Assembly (NCBI RefSeq): GCF_030915445.1
Contig: NZ_CP133264.1
Coordinates: forward strand, 1,116,001 to 1,180,000
Direction: 5' to 3'
Length of the DNA stretch: 64,000 nucleotides
From: Clostridium sp. OS1-26
GTDB taxonomy: Bacteria; Bacillota; Clostridia; Clostridiales; Clostridiaceae
This document shows, piece after piece, positions 9,233-19,202 of this stretch (position 1 is its first letter; each line of letters opens with the position of its first letter). The notes under the pieces were generated by a model. That model was given only the letters and a program-made list of their open reading frames with translations, ran no database searches and was not told where the DNA came from. The translations under genes and the position numbers were made by a program.

Positions 9233-9841
9233 TTATGTTATTTCAAATAAGTCTTTCTGCAACTCTGGGTTAGCTTTAAAATCAGAATATTCTATATCTA
9301 TCTTTTTATTGCCCTTAGAATCATATATAATAACGTGCTTAGGAAGACTATTGTGCTTATTTATATATAGCTCAGCTTTACTAATATTTTTATTATTACC
9401 AGGTATGTCCAAGTGCACAATCTGATACTCTTCATTGCCTATTTTCTTTGATGAATTTTTCACCACTTCATTTGTATATATCATTCCAATATACTCCCCA
9501 ATAAAACTTAACTTAAATAAACTATCAAAGTCTTTCTCTGTTTCATATTTTAATCCACTTTGCAAATCTTTAACTAGTATTTTATTGTCTTTATATACCA
9601 TCAGCCGATTTTTGTCTAGTTCAAATCTATATCCATATCTTTTATCATAAAATTGTTTTCCAGTATAATTTATAATTTGTTTATCATTTTCTATTTTCAT
9701 ATTTACATCACAACTATAGCTGTCCAAATTTTTTAGATAATCAATATTCTTTTCTGTATCGTCAGTTTTTTTGCCACAGCTTGTGAGCATTATTATAAAG
9801 ATAAAAACAAGAATAGTTATCAATAATGACTTTTTCTTCAT
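9233..9841 (-). CDS. LolA-like outer-spore/membrane lipoprotein (YdcC/GerS-like)
   Basis: 202 residues with a lipoprotein signal peptide (hydrophobic stretch then LTSC, Cys about residue 22) and a LolA/LppX-like beta domain after it (YSCDVNMKIEND, YGYRFELDKNRL, LPKHVIIYDSKGN). The gene immediately precedes alr, as ydcC does in Bacillus and gerS in Clostridioides difficile, where GerS is a lipoprotein needed for spore cortex processing and germination. The family is recognised from the signal sequence, fold character and gene order. The germination role here is inferred. Confidence 0.75.
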   Translation of the reverse strand: MKKKSLLITILVFIFIIMLTSCGKKTDDTEKNIDYLKNLDSYSCDVNMKIENDKQIINYTGKQFYDKRYGYRFELDKNRLMVYKDNKILVKDLQSGLKYETEKDFDSLFKLSFIGEYIGMIYTNEVVKNSSKKIGNEEYQIVHLDIPGNNKNISKAELYINKHNSLPKHVIIYDSKGNKKIDIEYSDFKANPELQKDLFEIT

Positions 9842-9941
9842 CTTAATCCCCCTGAATTATATTCTCCTAGGACCTATTTCCCATTATTAATACTATTCTT
9901 TTATTTCTTTTTATATTCTTATACCTTTTATTAATTTAAAA

Positions 9942-11441
9942 TTAACATTGTATTTCTTTTATTGAAAAAGGAATATCTTCTAATATATGACTAGCATTCA
10001 CACAAAACATATTCTTAGAAAGTTTTTCACCAGAATAACCATGTATAAACGCTGCAATGCAAGCAGCTGATATAGATTTATAACCTTGCCCAATAAATGA
10101 TGCTATCATTCCAGTAAGACAATCACCCATTCCACCTGATGCCATAGAGCTATTTCCTGTTGGATTTATAATTGTTTTTTCTCCATCTGTTATTATAGTA
10201 TTATATCCTTTAAGAAGTACTATTACATTATTTTCCTTCGCAAATTTTTTAGATATCTCCATTCTATTTTCTTTTATATAATCAATTGACAAACCTGTTA
10301 TTCTAGACATTTCTCCCAAATGAGGAGTTATAATAATTTTCGACTTTTTATTTTTTAGTATATCAAGTCTATCTTTTAATACATTTATCCCATCAGCATC
10401 TATGACTATAGGACAACTAGCATTATTAATAATAGTACTTAGTAAATTAAATGTTGCCTCATTATCTCCCATGCCAGGACCTATTGCAATAGCATCACTT
10501 TTTTCTATTACTTCACTTAATTTGTCCTCTTCATCAAAAGAAATGGTCATAGCCTCTACAAGCTTAGATCTCAAAGTTTCTCTAATCTCACTATCACAAC
10601 ACAATGTTACTAATCCAGCTCCACTTCTAACCGCTCCCTGTGTACATATATATGCAGCTCCAGTATATCCACTAGAACCTGCAACAACTAGTACTCTACC
10701 ATAGTCTCCTTTATAAGAGTACTTATCTCTTACTTGCATATTGCTTCTTATCATATTTTCGTCCATAATAAATTCATTATTATGAAACTTGCTTATTGCT
10801 ACCTCAGGAATACCTATCTCCTCTATAACTACTTCTCCTGTTAACTTATCTGTTCCATAATTTAAAAAACCATTCTTATACAATTGAAAGGAAATAGTTT
10901 TATCTGCTTTAATACAATTGCCAAGTATTTTTCCCTTATTTCCATCAAGTCCAGAAGGTATATCGATAGATACAATATATTTACTATTTTCATTAATTAT
11001 AGATATGACAGAATCAAATATTCCTTCAACTTTCCTAGAAAGTCCTGTGCCAAAAAGGGCATCTATTGTTACCTGGCTTCGTTCTATTGAGTCTCTTAAG
11101 TCATTAATATCTTCAAAATTAGTAACCTTATTAATACTTACACCTATTTTTTTTAATATGTCATAGTTTGTTTTACAATCTTGACTCATTCCTTCTCTAT
11201 TGCCAACTAAAAACACTTCAACTTTCTTATTTAAAATGTGTAGGTGTCTTGCTACTGCAAATCCATCACCACCGTTGTTTCCCTTTGTACATACTACACA
11301 AAAAGAGTGATGTTTATCAAGTTCTAAGTTTTTAATAATCTTTAATGCTGCATTTTCCATCAATAAAATTCCTGGAATCCTAAATTCATTTATACAGTAG
11401 TTATCTATCTCCTTCATTATTTCTGAAGTTGCAATCCTCAA
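9942..11441 (-). CDS. nnr: Bifunctional NAD(P)H-hydrate epimerase / ADP-dependent dehydratase
   Basis: About 499 residues. The N-terminal YjeF_N epimerase domain (about 1-205) shows KGNNGGDGFAVARHL and DALFGTGLSR. The C-terminal ribokinase-like dehydratase domain (about 225-495) shows VVAGSSGYTGAA, AIGPGMGDN and TGNSSMASGGMGDCLTGMI. The enzyme repairs hydrated NADH and NADPH. I place the start at the TTG at 11441, 9 bases after GGAGG; the in-frame TTG at 11450 touches the GGAGG and is unlikely. The gene overlaps the 3' end of acpS by about 40 bases. Confidence 0.94.
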   Translation of the reverse strand: MRIATSEIMKEIDNYCINEFRIPGILLMENAALKIIKNLELDKHHSFCVVCTKGNNGGDGFAVARHLHILNKKVEVFLVGNREGMSQDCKTNYDILKKIGVSINKVTNFEDINDLRDSIERSQVTIDALFGTGLSRKVEGIFDSVISIINENSKYIVSIDIPSGLDGNKGKILGNCIKADKTISFQLYKNGFLNYGTDKLTGEVVIEEIGIPEVAISKFHNNEFIMDENMIRSNMQVRDKYSYKGDYGRVLVVAGSSGYTGAAYICTQGAVRSGAGLVTLCCDSEIRETLRSKLVEAMTISFDEEDKLSEVIEKSDAIAIGPGMGDNEATFNLLSTIINNASCPIVIDADGINVLKDRLDILKNKKSKIIITPHLGEMSRITGLSIDYIKENRMEISKKFAKENNVIVLLKGYNTIITDGEKTIINPTGNSSMASGGMGDCLTGMIASFIGQGYKSISAACIAAFIHGYSGEKLSKNMFCVNASHILEDIPFSIKEIQC

Positions 11442-11817
11442 GTTTATCAACCTCCATTACTGCATATGCTATAGCATTATCAATACCATGAGATATGCTT
11501 ACATGAATTTTATAATCACCATATTTTTGAGCCATTAACTTAGCCTTACCTTTTAGCACCACTAAAGGTTTTCCCGCAGTAGTTCTGTCGATTTCTATGT
11601 CCTTGAATTCAAATCCACTAAAGCCGGTTCCCAAAGCTTTAGCTACAGCCTCTTTTGCCGCAAATCTACCTGCCACAAACTCTGGTCTCAAGTTTCTGCT
11701 TTTAAGATATTCTATTTCATTCTTACTAAACATCCTATCTATAAAATTAGCATGCTTACTTATAGCTTCTTTGATTCTTCTAATTTCAACGATATCAACC
11801 CCAACTCCTAGAATCAA
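11401..11817 (-). CDS. acpS: Holo-[acyl-carrier-protein] synthase
   Basis: 138 residues, slightly longer than usual because of a C-terminal tail that overlaps nnr. Core motifs are GVGVDIVEIRRI at the start (metal-binding Asp), GRFAAKEAVAKALGTGF near residues 51-67 and HVSISHGIDNAIAYAV at the end. It transfers 4'-phosphopantetheine from CoA to acyl carrier protein. It is the first gene of the acpS-nnr-lipoprotein-alr-ndoAI-ndoA run. Confidence 0.95.
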   Translation of the reverse strand: MILGVGVDIVEIRRIKEAISKHANFIDRMFSKNEIEYLKSRNLRPEFVAGRFAAKEAVAKALGTGFSGFEFKDIEIDRTTAGKPLVVLKGKAKLMAQKYGDYKIHVSISHGIDNAIAYAVMEVDKLEDCNFRNNEGDR

Positions 11818-11903
11818 AATATCACCCCCATATTAATAATAAATTATACTTTTCTATTTTAAAAGTTGCAAGTAGCTGTATAATCAGTTGTTAAAAGAAA
11901 AAA

Positions 11904-11926
11904 AGAGGATTTTTTCCTCTTCTGAT
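11904..11926 (-). terminator. Terminator after the 115-residue protein gene
   Basis: Short stem AGAGGA / TCCTCT with a T-run of seven on the minus strand, placed just after the stop codon at 11954. Confidence 0.7.
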
Positions 11927-11953
11927 TATAATAATTGCCTATTGTCTTTTATT

Positions 11954-12301
11954 TTAATATGCTATATCTTTTATTCCTTTATCAAAGTCTACTATATATT
12001 CATCAATATAATCACCAAGAACATCAATCAAATGAATTGGTGATACATTATTGTCATACAGTAATTTCAATAGATTATGTACCTTATGTCTTTCTGGACT
12101 TATGCTTTTCACACAATCTCTTTCTATATTTACTAACTTTCCATCTACAAGGTCTTGTCTCTCGATCTCAATTCCATATGATTGTACCTCTATGGTATCT
12201 ACTCCATATGTTATGCTAATGTTACCTTTTAATAATCTGTAGAGATAAACATATTTTACATCGTCTCTACTTTCTGTTCTTATTAAATTTTCTACTACCA
12301 T
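11954..12301 (-). CDS. Small clostridial protein, DUF6514-like
   Basis: 115 residues, no signal peptide or membrane helix. The text (VKYVYLYRLLKGNISITYGV, then SYGIEIERQ, then ISPERHKVHNLLKLLYDNNV) resembles a conserved small protein of unknown function found widely in clostridia. A strong GGGGGG site precedes the ATG. It is a single-gene unit with its own terminator. The family name is from memory and the function is unknown. Confidence 0.6.
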   Translation of the reverse strand: MVVENLIRTESRDDVKYVYLYRLLKGNISITYGVDTIEVQSYGIEIERQDLVDGKLVNIERDCVKSISPERHKVHNLLKLLYDNNVSPIHLIDVLGDYIDEYIVDFDKGIKDIAY

Positions 12302-12497
12302 AGTGCTGTTCCCCCCATAATTAACTTCATGATTATCTTAACATACTGAATAAAAGAAATATGTCATTTCATGATAAGGTTAATTACAACTTATCTCTTT
12401 TATATGACATCAAAAAGCTTGTAACATCATCTATGGCACCATGTATATTACTTTAATGTAACTATTTACCTTTTAATTGAATGTGTTTGTCGAAATT

Positions 12498-13100
12498 CTA
12501 TCTATTTTGACTATTTCTTTTTTGCCCTATATAACAGATAGATTCATCTAAAATTTCTTCATTAATTCTCAAAAACTTACAAATATCTTCCAATATTAAT
12601 ATCGTTACAACAACTAAAGCACAGTCATCACCAATACAATGTTTTAAATCATATGCATTTATATAGCCCTGTAGTGTATCTTTTTTAAATTTTATGTCGG
12701 AATATATACTATTTAATGTATTATATAATGTTTCATAAGAAAGTATTAAAAAATCCTTTTTAGATTTTTCATTACCATTAACTATGTGCTTTACTATATT
12801 ATTTAATGATGTTTCTTTATAATATTGTTCCATATGCATATCATAGTTATTAGCTATATATCTACCTATAATATAGCTATCTATTAGAGCTATCTCTCCT
12901 TCAGTGTTAAAGATTATTGACAGCTCTATACTTTTCTTTCCTTCAGCCCTTATATCCTTGATCAATTCATTTATTCTTTGATTAAACATTGTTGTAAACT
13001 TTGAATCAAAAATAAAATATTCTAGTTCTTGGCTAGAGCATTCCGAAATAAATTCCGAAAAGCTTCTATAAATCTTTTTCATATAATCTTTACTTCTCAC
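12498..13100 (-). CDS. Hypothetical protein, 200 residues, predicted alpha-helical
   Basis: I do not recognise this protein. It starts at GTG 13100 after AAGGTGAT. It looks soluble and largely helical, with charged N-terminal helices (INELIKDIRAEGKKS) and a hydrophobic segment near residues 160-175 (DDCALVVVTILILEDICKF) that could be a buried helix. No catalytic motif is evident. It is divergent from the flavodiiron gene on its left in gene-order terms and stands alone. Confidence 0.6.
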   Translation of the reverse strand: MRSKDYMKKIYRSFSEFISECSSQELEYFIFDSKFTTMFNQRINELIKDIRAEGKKSIELSIIFNTEGEIALIDSYIIGRYIANNYDMHMEQYYKETSLNNIVKHIVNGNEKSKKDFLILSYETLYNTLNSIYSDIKFKKDTLQGYINAYDLKHCIGDDCALVVVTILILEDICKFLRINEEILDESICYIGQKRNSQNR

Positions 13101-13321
13101 ATTATCACCTTCTAGAAAATTCTTTTAAGCATAAACACATATCCTATATTTTTTCTCAATAAATAAAAAATATACTAAGCATAAAATTATTTCATATTTT
13201 ATTATTATATTATCTTCCATTAAATATTGATTTTGATCTTTATATATATTATAATGTTTTTATGGATATTAATTATTAATTAAAATTAAATATTAATAAT
13301 TTGAAATGGGGGAATAATTAA

Positions 13322-15877
13322 ATGAATGGCATTGAAATTAAAAAGGATATTTACTGGGTGGGTGCTCTAGATCCTAACTTAAGAATCTTTGACATAATAA
13401 TGTATACTCCATATGGAACTACCTATAATTCATATTTAGTAAAGGGTAGTGAAAAAACTGCTATATTTGAGACAGTTAAAGAAAAGTTTTTTGATGAATT
13501 CTTAGAAAGGCTTAATTCCTTAAACACAGATATAAAAGATATAGATTATATAATAGTTGATCACACCGAGCCAGATCATGCAGGTTCAGTAGCTAAACTA
13601 TTGGATTTAGCTCCTAAAGCTAAGCTCGTAGGTTCATCTACAGCTCTTAGATTTATGAGAGGCATAGTAAATAGAGACTTTGACTCTATTACAGTTAATC
13701 ATGGTGATACATTAAGTCTAGGAAATAAAACTCTGCAATTTATATCTGCACCATTTTTACATTGGCCAGATTCTATGTATACCTATATTGTTGAAGATAA
13801 CATTTTAGTTACCTGCGACTCATTTGGAAGCCACTATTCAAATAAAGATATATTTAATGATTTAAATGAAAGTCAAGAAAATTATATGGATGCATTAAAA
13901 TATTACTTTACTGCAATCATGGGACCATTTAAATCGTATGTCTTAGATGCTATAGATAAGATTAAGGATTTAAATATAGATATAATATGTCCTGGACACG
14001 GTCCGGTTCTAAGAGACAATCCTTCCAAAATAATAAAACTATATAAGGAGTGGAGCCTAGATTCTGAAGAATTATCTGAAAGTAAGCATATAGTAATTCC
14101 TTATGTTTCCGCATACGGATATACAGAATCCTTAGCAAAGAAAATTGAAGAAGGTATACACTCAATTGGTGAATTTAAAGTAGAACTGTTTGATGTTATA
14201 CACCATAATGCAAACGACATTATAAGTAGTATAGAAAGATCTCATGGAGTAATATTTGGCTCTCCTACAATAAACGGTGATGCCCTAAAACCTATATTAG
14301 ATATACTAATATCCCTTAACCCTATAGTTCATGGTAAAAAAACTGCTGCTGCTTTTGGATCATATGGTTGGAGTGGCGAAGCTGTTGGTAATATAGAGAA
14401 TAGACTTAAACAATTAAAAATGGATGTCTTTTCTCCAGGGCTCAGAGTAAATTTTAAACCTTCTGAAGAAGACCTAGTTCATGCTTACCATTTTGGACAA
14501 AGTTTTGCACAAAAGATAGATGAAAATATAAGCAAAGTTAATAAACCTAACAAGCCATCTACATCAAAAAAGTGGAAATGTCTAATATGTGGAGTAGTTT
14601 TTGAGGGTTCGGAGCCACCTGAAACATGCTCTGTATGCGGAGCTAGTTCAGAGCAATTCGTAGAAGTTGTTGAATCAGGAGTTGAATTTAGAAATGATGA
14701 TAATAAAACCTATTTAATAATAGGAAATGGGGCAGCAGGTTTTTCTGCAGCAGATACTATTAGAAAGAGAAATAAAAATTGTAAAATAGTAATGGTATCA
14801 TCTGAAAATAACTTAACTTATTTTAGACCTCAGCTATCTGATTATTTATCATCTTCAATACCTGACGACGAATTTTATGTAGTTGCTGATCACTGGTATA
14901 AAGACAATAATATAGACTTATGCTTAAATTCACATGTAGATAGAATTAATGAAGAAGATAAAAAAATAATATTATCTGATGGAAGACAAATTCCTTATGA
15001 TAAGCTTATATTAGCTAATGGAAGTTCCAGTTTTGTACCTCCGATTAAAGGAATTGATAAAAAAGGTGTTTTCAGTTTAAAATACTTATCTGATGCTGAT
15101 GCAATTAAGAATTATATATCAAATTCCAAGAAGGCAGTAGTTGTAGGCGGTGGTTTGCTTGGCCTTGAAGCAGCTTGGGAGCTTAAAAACTGTGGCCTTG
15201 ACGTAACTGTAGTAGAATTTGCAAACAGACTTCTTTCTCGTCAATTAGATGAAGATGGTGCTAAGTTATTTAGTGCTTCTATTGATAAATCTGGTGTTAG
15301 CGTAATACTTCAAGACTCTGCCGTAGAAATACTAGGAGATGATAAGGTTACAGGAGTTATGTTATCAAGTGGTAAAACCGTTGATGCAGATATAGTAATC
15401 TTTTCAATAGGAATACGTCCGAATAAAGCTCTTGCTGAAACATGTGGTATAAAAACTGATAAAGGGATAGTTGTAAATGATAAGATGGAGACATCTGTTG
15501 AAAATGTATATGCATGTGGAGATGTTTGTGAATATAACGGAAAAGTTTATGGAAACTGGCAAGCTTCTATCGAAATGGGAAAAACCGCAGGCGCTAATGC
15601 TGTAGGTGACGAATCCTATTTCACTGACTTTGTATCATCTGTAATTTTTTCAGCGATGGATACCGAATTATTCTCCTGTGGTACATTTACATCGGAATCT
15701 AAAGCTTTATCTTCCTTAGACTCTCAAAAGGGTATATATCAAAAATTATTTTTTAATAACAATAAACTAATTGGAGGTATACTACTTGGAGATACTAAAA
15801 AATCTGGCAAAATAATATCTGCAATACAAAGTGGTAAAACCATAAAAGACATTATGTCTGATAACTTTTTCATATAG
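13322..15877 (+). CDS. Flavodiiron protein / rubredoxin / NAD(P)H:rubredoxin oxidoreductase fusion (class F type)
   Basis: 851 residues in one chain. Residues 1-245 are a metallo-beta-lactamase-like diiron domain with the ligand motif VDHTEPDHAGS, the aspartate in VTCDSFGSHY and a histidine in CPGHGPV. Residues about 255-400 are a flavodoxin domain (YVSAYGYTESLAKKI). Residues about 417-455 are a rubredoxin with CLICG and CSVCG. Residues about 465-851 are an FAD/NAD(P)H reductase with IGNGAAGFSAA, VVVGGGLLGLEAA and VYACGDV. The fusion carries the whole electron path from NAD(P)H to O2 or NO. It reads opposite to its neighbours and starts at ATG after GGGGGAATAATTAA. Confidence 0.95.
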   Translation: MNGIEIKKDIYWVGALDPNLRIFDIIMYTPYGTTYNSYLVKGSEKTAIFETVKEKFFDEFLERLNSLNTDIKDIDYIIVDHTEPDHAGSVAKLLDLAPKAKLVGSSTALRFMRGIVNRDFDSITVNHGDTLSLGNKTLQFISAPFLHWPDSMYTYIVEDNILVTCDSFGSHYSNKDIFNDLNESQENYMDALKYYFTAIMGPFKSYVLDAIDKIKDLNIDIICPGHGPVLRDNPSKIIKLYKEWSLDSEELSESKHIVIPYVSAYGYTESLAKKIEEGIHSIGEFKVELFDVIHHNANDIISSIERSHGVIFGSPTINGDALKPILDILISLNPIVHGKKTAAAFGSYGWSGEAVGNIENRLKQLKMDVFSPGLRVNFKPSEEDLVHAYHFGQSFAQKIDENISKVNKPNKPSTSKKWKCLICGVVFEGSEPPETCSVCGASSEQFVEVVESGVEFRNDDNKTYLIIGNGAAGFSAADTIRKRNKNCKIVMVSSENNLTYFRPQLSDYLSSSIPDDEFYVVADHWYKDNNIDLCLNSHVDRINEEDKKIILSDGRQIPYDKLILANGSSSFVPPIKGIDKKGVFSLKYLSDADAIKNYISNSKKAVVVGGGLLGLEAAWELKNCGLDVTVVEFANRLLSRQLDEDGAKLFSASIDKSGVSVILQDSAVEILGDDKVTGVMLSSGKTVDADIVIFSIGIRPNKALAETCGIKTDKGIVVNDKMETSVENVYACGDVCEYNGKVYGNWQASIEMGKTAGANAVGDESYFTDFVSSVIFSAMDTELFSCGTFTSESKALSSLDSQKGIYQKLFFNNNKLIGGILLGDTKKSGKIISAIQSGKTIKDIMSDNFFI

Positions 15878-15883
15878 TATTTT

Positions 15884-15908
15884 ATAGGGTTTCTAATTGA
15901 AACCCTAT
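15884..15908. terminator. Bidirectional terminator between the flavodiiron fusion and yihY-like gene
   Basis: Stem ATAGGGTTTC / GAAACCCTAT with a 5-base loop. The convergent genes on both sides end within 12 bases of it. Confidence 0.8.
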
Positions 15909-15918
15909 ATTTTATATT

Positions 15919-16767
15919 TTAATATCTAACGCCTTTCGGTTTTTCTTTGCCCTCTCTATCAAAGGCAAGGGTGGCATTTAATTCTCCCCCCATTAATATT
16001 ATTATCGATAATATAAATAGCCATGTTAAAAGCACTATTACAGTTCCTATACTTCCATATATCTTTGAATAATTCCCAAAATTATTTACGTAATATGCAA
16101 ATCCTAAAGATACTATAGTTAACGTTATAGTTGAAAAAATGGCTCCCGGCATAACTTCCTTCCATGTAAGCCTTCTGCAAGGTGTGTATCGATATAAGGC
16201 TGCAAAAATAAATGTAGCAGATATAATCATAATAAGATATCTTAGTTTATCCCATACAATTACAAAAACATAGAATACACCTAAACGAGAGGCTAATGTA
16301 TTTCCTATTATTTCTCCAAACACTAATAATAAAAAGGTTAATATTATTATAAAAGTTAAAGCAAAAGTACACAAAACTGCTATTAGCTGCACTTTTAGCA
16401 ACGATCGTTTTTCTCGTTCACTATATGCCTTATTAAGCCCTCTAATCACCGCATTAAACCCAGCAGAGGCAGACCATATAGTAATAATTAAACTTAAAGA
16501 TAGTAAATGCCCACGTTTCGTATCAACTACTTCTACTATAGTATTTTTTACAAGTTCTACAGCACTATTGGGAAGTATTGGTTTTAGTCCCCCTATTACA
16601 TCTCCACTAGTTATTGGGCTAAAACCAACAAAAGTCATAAGAAATATTATAAATGGGAAAAATGAAAATATTAAACTATATGCTAACTGAGATGCTAGAG
16701 ATAAAACTTCATCATCATTAAATCGAAATGCTAGATTTTTTATATCTTTTACTAATTTACTACTCAA
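15919..16767 (-). CDS. YihY/BrkB family inner-membrane protein
   Basis: 282 residues with about six membrane helices. Family text is present: LASQLAYSLIFSFFPFIIF near residue 22, SASAGFNAVIRGLNKAY near 110, and YGSIGTVIVLLTWLFILSIIILMGGELNA at the end (quoted in parts). Often mislabelled RNase BN; the actual function is unknown. It starts at TTG after GGAGGGGAG. Confidence 0.9.
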   Translation of the reverse strand: MSSKLVKDIKNLAFRFNDDEVLSLASQLAYSLIFSFFPFIIFLMTFVGFSPITSGDVIGGLKPILPNSAVELVKNTIVEVVDTKRGHLLSLSLIITIWSASAGFNAVIRGLNKAYSEREKRSLLKVQLIAVLCTFALTFIIILTFLLLVFGEIIGNTLASRLGVFYVFVIVWDKLRYLIMIISATFIFAALYRYTPCRRLTWKEVMPGAIFSTITLTIVSLGFAYYVNNFGNYSKIYGSIGTVIVLLTWLFILSIIILMGGELNATLAFDREGKEKPKGVRY

Positions 16768-16830
16768 TAAAAACTCCCCTCCTTAATATTAAGTTTTTCC
16801 TATGATGAAGTATATTATTACTATACAAAA

Positions 16831-16860
16831 GAGCCCGTATCTGAATTCAGATACAGGCTC
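16831..16860. terminator. Terminator of the rubrerythrin gene
   Basis: Near-perfect stem GAGCCCGTATCTGAA / TTCAGATACAGGCTC, followed by TTTT on the minus strand (and TTT on the plus strand). Confidence 0.85.
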
Positions 16861-16909
16861 TTTCGTATTAAGTTTAATTTATTATATTTTATATTTGTAA
16901 GAGTGATTT

Positions 16910-17455
16910 CTATTTAAAATATCTGTTTAATAATCCCTTAAATGCTGCTCCATGTCTAGCTTCATCTTTGCACATTTCATGTACTGTATCATGAATTGCA
17001 TCGTAGTTTAACTTCTTAGCTAAAGTAGCTAAATCCTTTTTACCTTGGCATGCTCCATGCTCTGCTTCAACTCTCATTTCTAGGTTCTTCTTTGTATCAG
17101 CTGTTACAACTTCTCCAAGTAACTCTGCAAATTTTGCTGCATGTTCTGCTTCTTCAAAAGCTATTCTTTTATAAGCTTCAGCTATTTCTGGGAATCCTTC
17201 TCTATCCGCTTGGCGGCTCATTGCTAAATACATTCCTACTTCTGTGCATTCGCCCATAAAGTTTGCTTTAAGTCCTTCTATAACCTCTGGATCTATATCT
17301 TTAGCTATTCCTACTTTATGCTCATCAGCCCAAGATAATTCCCCTTCTACTTTTTCAGCAAATTTATCACTACCAGCTCCACATTGTGGGCATTTTTCTG
17401 GTGCTGCTTCTCCTTCATAAACATATCCACATACTGAACAAACAAATTTTTTCAT
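16910..17455 (-). CDS. Reverse rubrerythrin (N-terminal rubredoxin, C-terminal ferritin-like diiron domain)
   Basis: 181 residues. The rubredoxin domain comes first ([20 protein letters not shown], residues 6-25), the reverse of classical rubrerythrin. The ferritin-like four-helix domain follows with the diiron glutamates and histidine in [22 protein letters not shown] and [11 protein letters not shown]. This layout matches the reverse rubrerythrins of Clostridium acetobutylicum, which reduce hydrogen peroxide and O2 with electrons from NADH via rubredoxin reductase. It probably works with the oxygen-reducing fusion protein nearby. Confidence 0.95.
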   Translation of the reverse strand: MKKFVCSVCGYVYEGEAAPEKCPQCGAGSDKFAEKVEGELSWADEHKVGIAKDIDPEVIEGLKANFMGECTEVGMYLAMSRQADREGFPEIAEAYKRIAFEEAEHAAKFAELLGEVVTADTKKNLEMRVEAEHGACQGKKDLATLAKKLNYDAIHDTVHEMCKDEARHGAAFKGLLNRYFK

Positions 17456-17636
17456 TTTAAATTCCTCCTGATTATATCATTTTTATATTTTTAATTAATT
17501 TTTTCTCGTTCCTTATATTTATTATTATATAATAATAATTATTAATTTGCAATACCTTTTTAAAAAATTTTTATATAATATTTTTTATTCATTGATATTT
17601 AATTATATTCTTTCTATATATAAATAAAAAAATAGC

Positions 17637-17672
17637 CAGGCTTTCTAATCTCTTTCTGATTAGAAATTCCTG
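17637..17672 (-). terminator. Terminator of the amino-acid permease gene
   Basis: Imperfect stem CAGGCTTTCTAATC / GATTAGAAATTCCTG followed on the minus strand by GCTATTTTTTTAT. Confidence 0.75.
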
Positions 17673-17732
17673 ACTTTCAAATCACTATATCAATTCACTA
17701 TATCAATTTTTTCACTATATATAATTTCTCAA

Positions 17733-19151
17733 TTAAGCACTTTTTTCTTCTAATAAAGGCTCAGAGATATTTTTATCTTGTAATGAACTATTTTTGTGTG
17801 AATATACAAAGTAAACAACTACTCCTAATACATTCCACACACCAAAGTATAACCATGTTGTCTTTGATAAACTGAACATAAGGAATACGCAACATACTAT
17901 TGCCATTAAAGGTATTGCTGGTACTAGAGGTACTTTAAAACCCCTTTCTAAATTTGGATGAGTTTTTCTAAGCACAATTACAGATAGTGCTACAAGTGAG
18001 AATGTTCCTAAAAGAACCATATTAGCAAGATCAGCTAATTGTTTTAGATCTACAACTCCTGCAAGTAAAGCACCTAGACATCCTACTAACCAAGTTGAAA
18101 GTACAGGTACATTTGTTTTTTGGTTTACTTTAGAACAAACTTTAGGAAGTAATCCATCACGGCTCATTGAAAATAATATACGTGATGAACCGTAAACGTA
18201 TGCAAGGATAACTGCTAAAATTCCCACAACTGCTCCAATTGAAAGTACAGAAGCTGCCCATCCTTGTCCAACGGAACTTAATGCATAAGCCATAGCATCA
18301 CCAACATTTAACTTAGTATAATGAGTAACACCTGTTAAGACTAAGCAAACTATGATGTATATAATAGTACAACCTATCATTGAAGCAATAATACCTATAG
18401 GTAGATTTTTTTGAGGATTTTTTACTTCCTCAGCAGAGGTTGAAACTGCATCAAAACCTGCGTAAGCAAGGAATACAGATGCTGCACCGGCAAATACTCC
18501 CTTAAAGCCAAATGGCATGAATGGTTTCCAATTTACTGGCTTTATAAAAAATGCACCTACAGCTACAAATAGAACTATAACACCAAGTTTTACAAATACC
18601 ATAATATTATTTACTTTTTTGCTTTCCTTTGTTCCTCTTGATAAAAGAAGTGTAATAAATAATACTATAATAACTGCTGGAGCGTTAAGTAGTCCTCCTT
18701 GACTTGGTATATTGACAAATATACTAGGTAGATTAAGCCCACACTCTTTTAATAAGCTATTAAAATATGCTGACCAACCACCGGCAACAGTCGCAGTACA
18801 TACTGTATATCCTATAAAAAGTGACCATCCAACTAAGTGAGCAACGAATTCACCTAATGATGCATAGATATAAGCATATGCACTACCTGAGGTTGGGATT
18901 GATGATGCGAATTCAGCATAACATAGAGCTACAAGTATACATGCAATTGCAGAGCCGATGAATGACAGAACAACAGCAGGACCTGCATCTCTTGCAGCAA
19001 CAACACCAGTTAAAACCATTACACCAGTTCCAATTGTTGCACCAATACTCATTAATGTTACGTCAAATGCACCTAAAGTTCGCTCTGAAGAGTTGTTTCT
19101 ATTGCTGTCTAGAATAGAGTTTACGTCTTTTTTTCTAAAAAATGACTTCAT
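17733..19151 (-). CDS. APC-superfamily cationic/neutral amino-acid permease
   Basis: 472 residues with about twelve membrane helices. The APC signature is at the first helix (SIGATIGTGVMVLTG) and around helix 6 (FLAYAGFDAVSTSAEEVKNP). It resembles YfnA/CAT-type amino-acid permeases. It is adjacent to a GlnK/GlnL-like two-component system on the same strand, with tandem 10-bp repeats upstream of its promoter, so its expression is probably controlled by that system. Substrate is not decidable from sequence alone; glutamine, glutamate, serine/threonine or a cationic amino acid are all possible. Confidence 0.9.
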   Translation of the reverse strand: MKSFFRKKDVNSILDSNRNNSSERTLGAFDVTLMSIGATIGTGVMVLTGVVAARDAGPAVVLSFIGSAIACILVALCYAEFASSIPTSGSAYAYIYASLGEFVAHLVGWSLFIGYTVCTATVAGGWSAYFNSLLKECGLNLPSIFVNIPSQGGLLNAPAVIIVLFITLLLSRGTKESKKVNNIMVFVKLGVIVLFVAVGAFFIKPVNWKPFMPFGFKGVFAGAASVFLAYAGFDAVSTSAEEVKNPQKNLPIGIIASMIGCTIIYIIVCLVLTGVTHYTKLNVGDAMAYALSSVGQGWAASVLSIGAVVGILAVILAYVYGSSRILFSMSRDGLLPKVCSKVNQKTNVPVLSTWLVGCLGALLAGVVDLKQLADLANMVLLGTFSLVALSVIVLRKTHPNLERGFKVPLVPAIPLMAIVCCVFLMFSLSKTTWLYFGVWNVLGVVVYFVYSHKNSSLQDKNISEPLLEEKSA

Positions 19152-19202
19152 ACTATAGCCCCCTATAAATTATATTAATGGTTAGCTGTAATTATTGACT
19201 TG

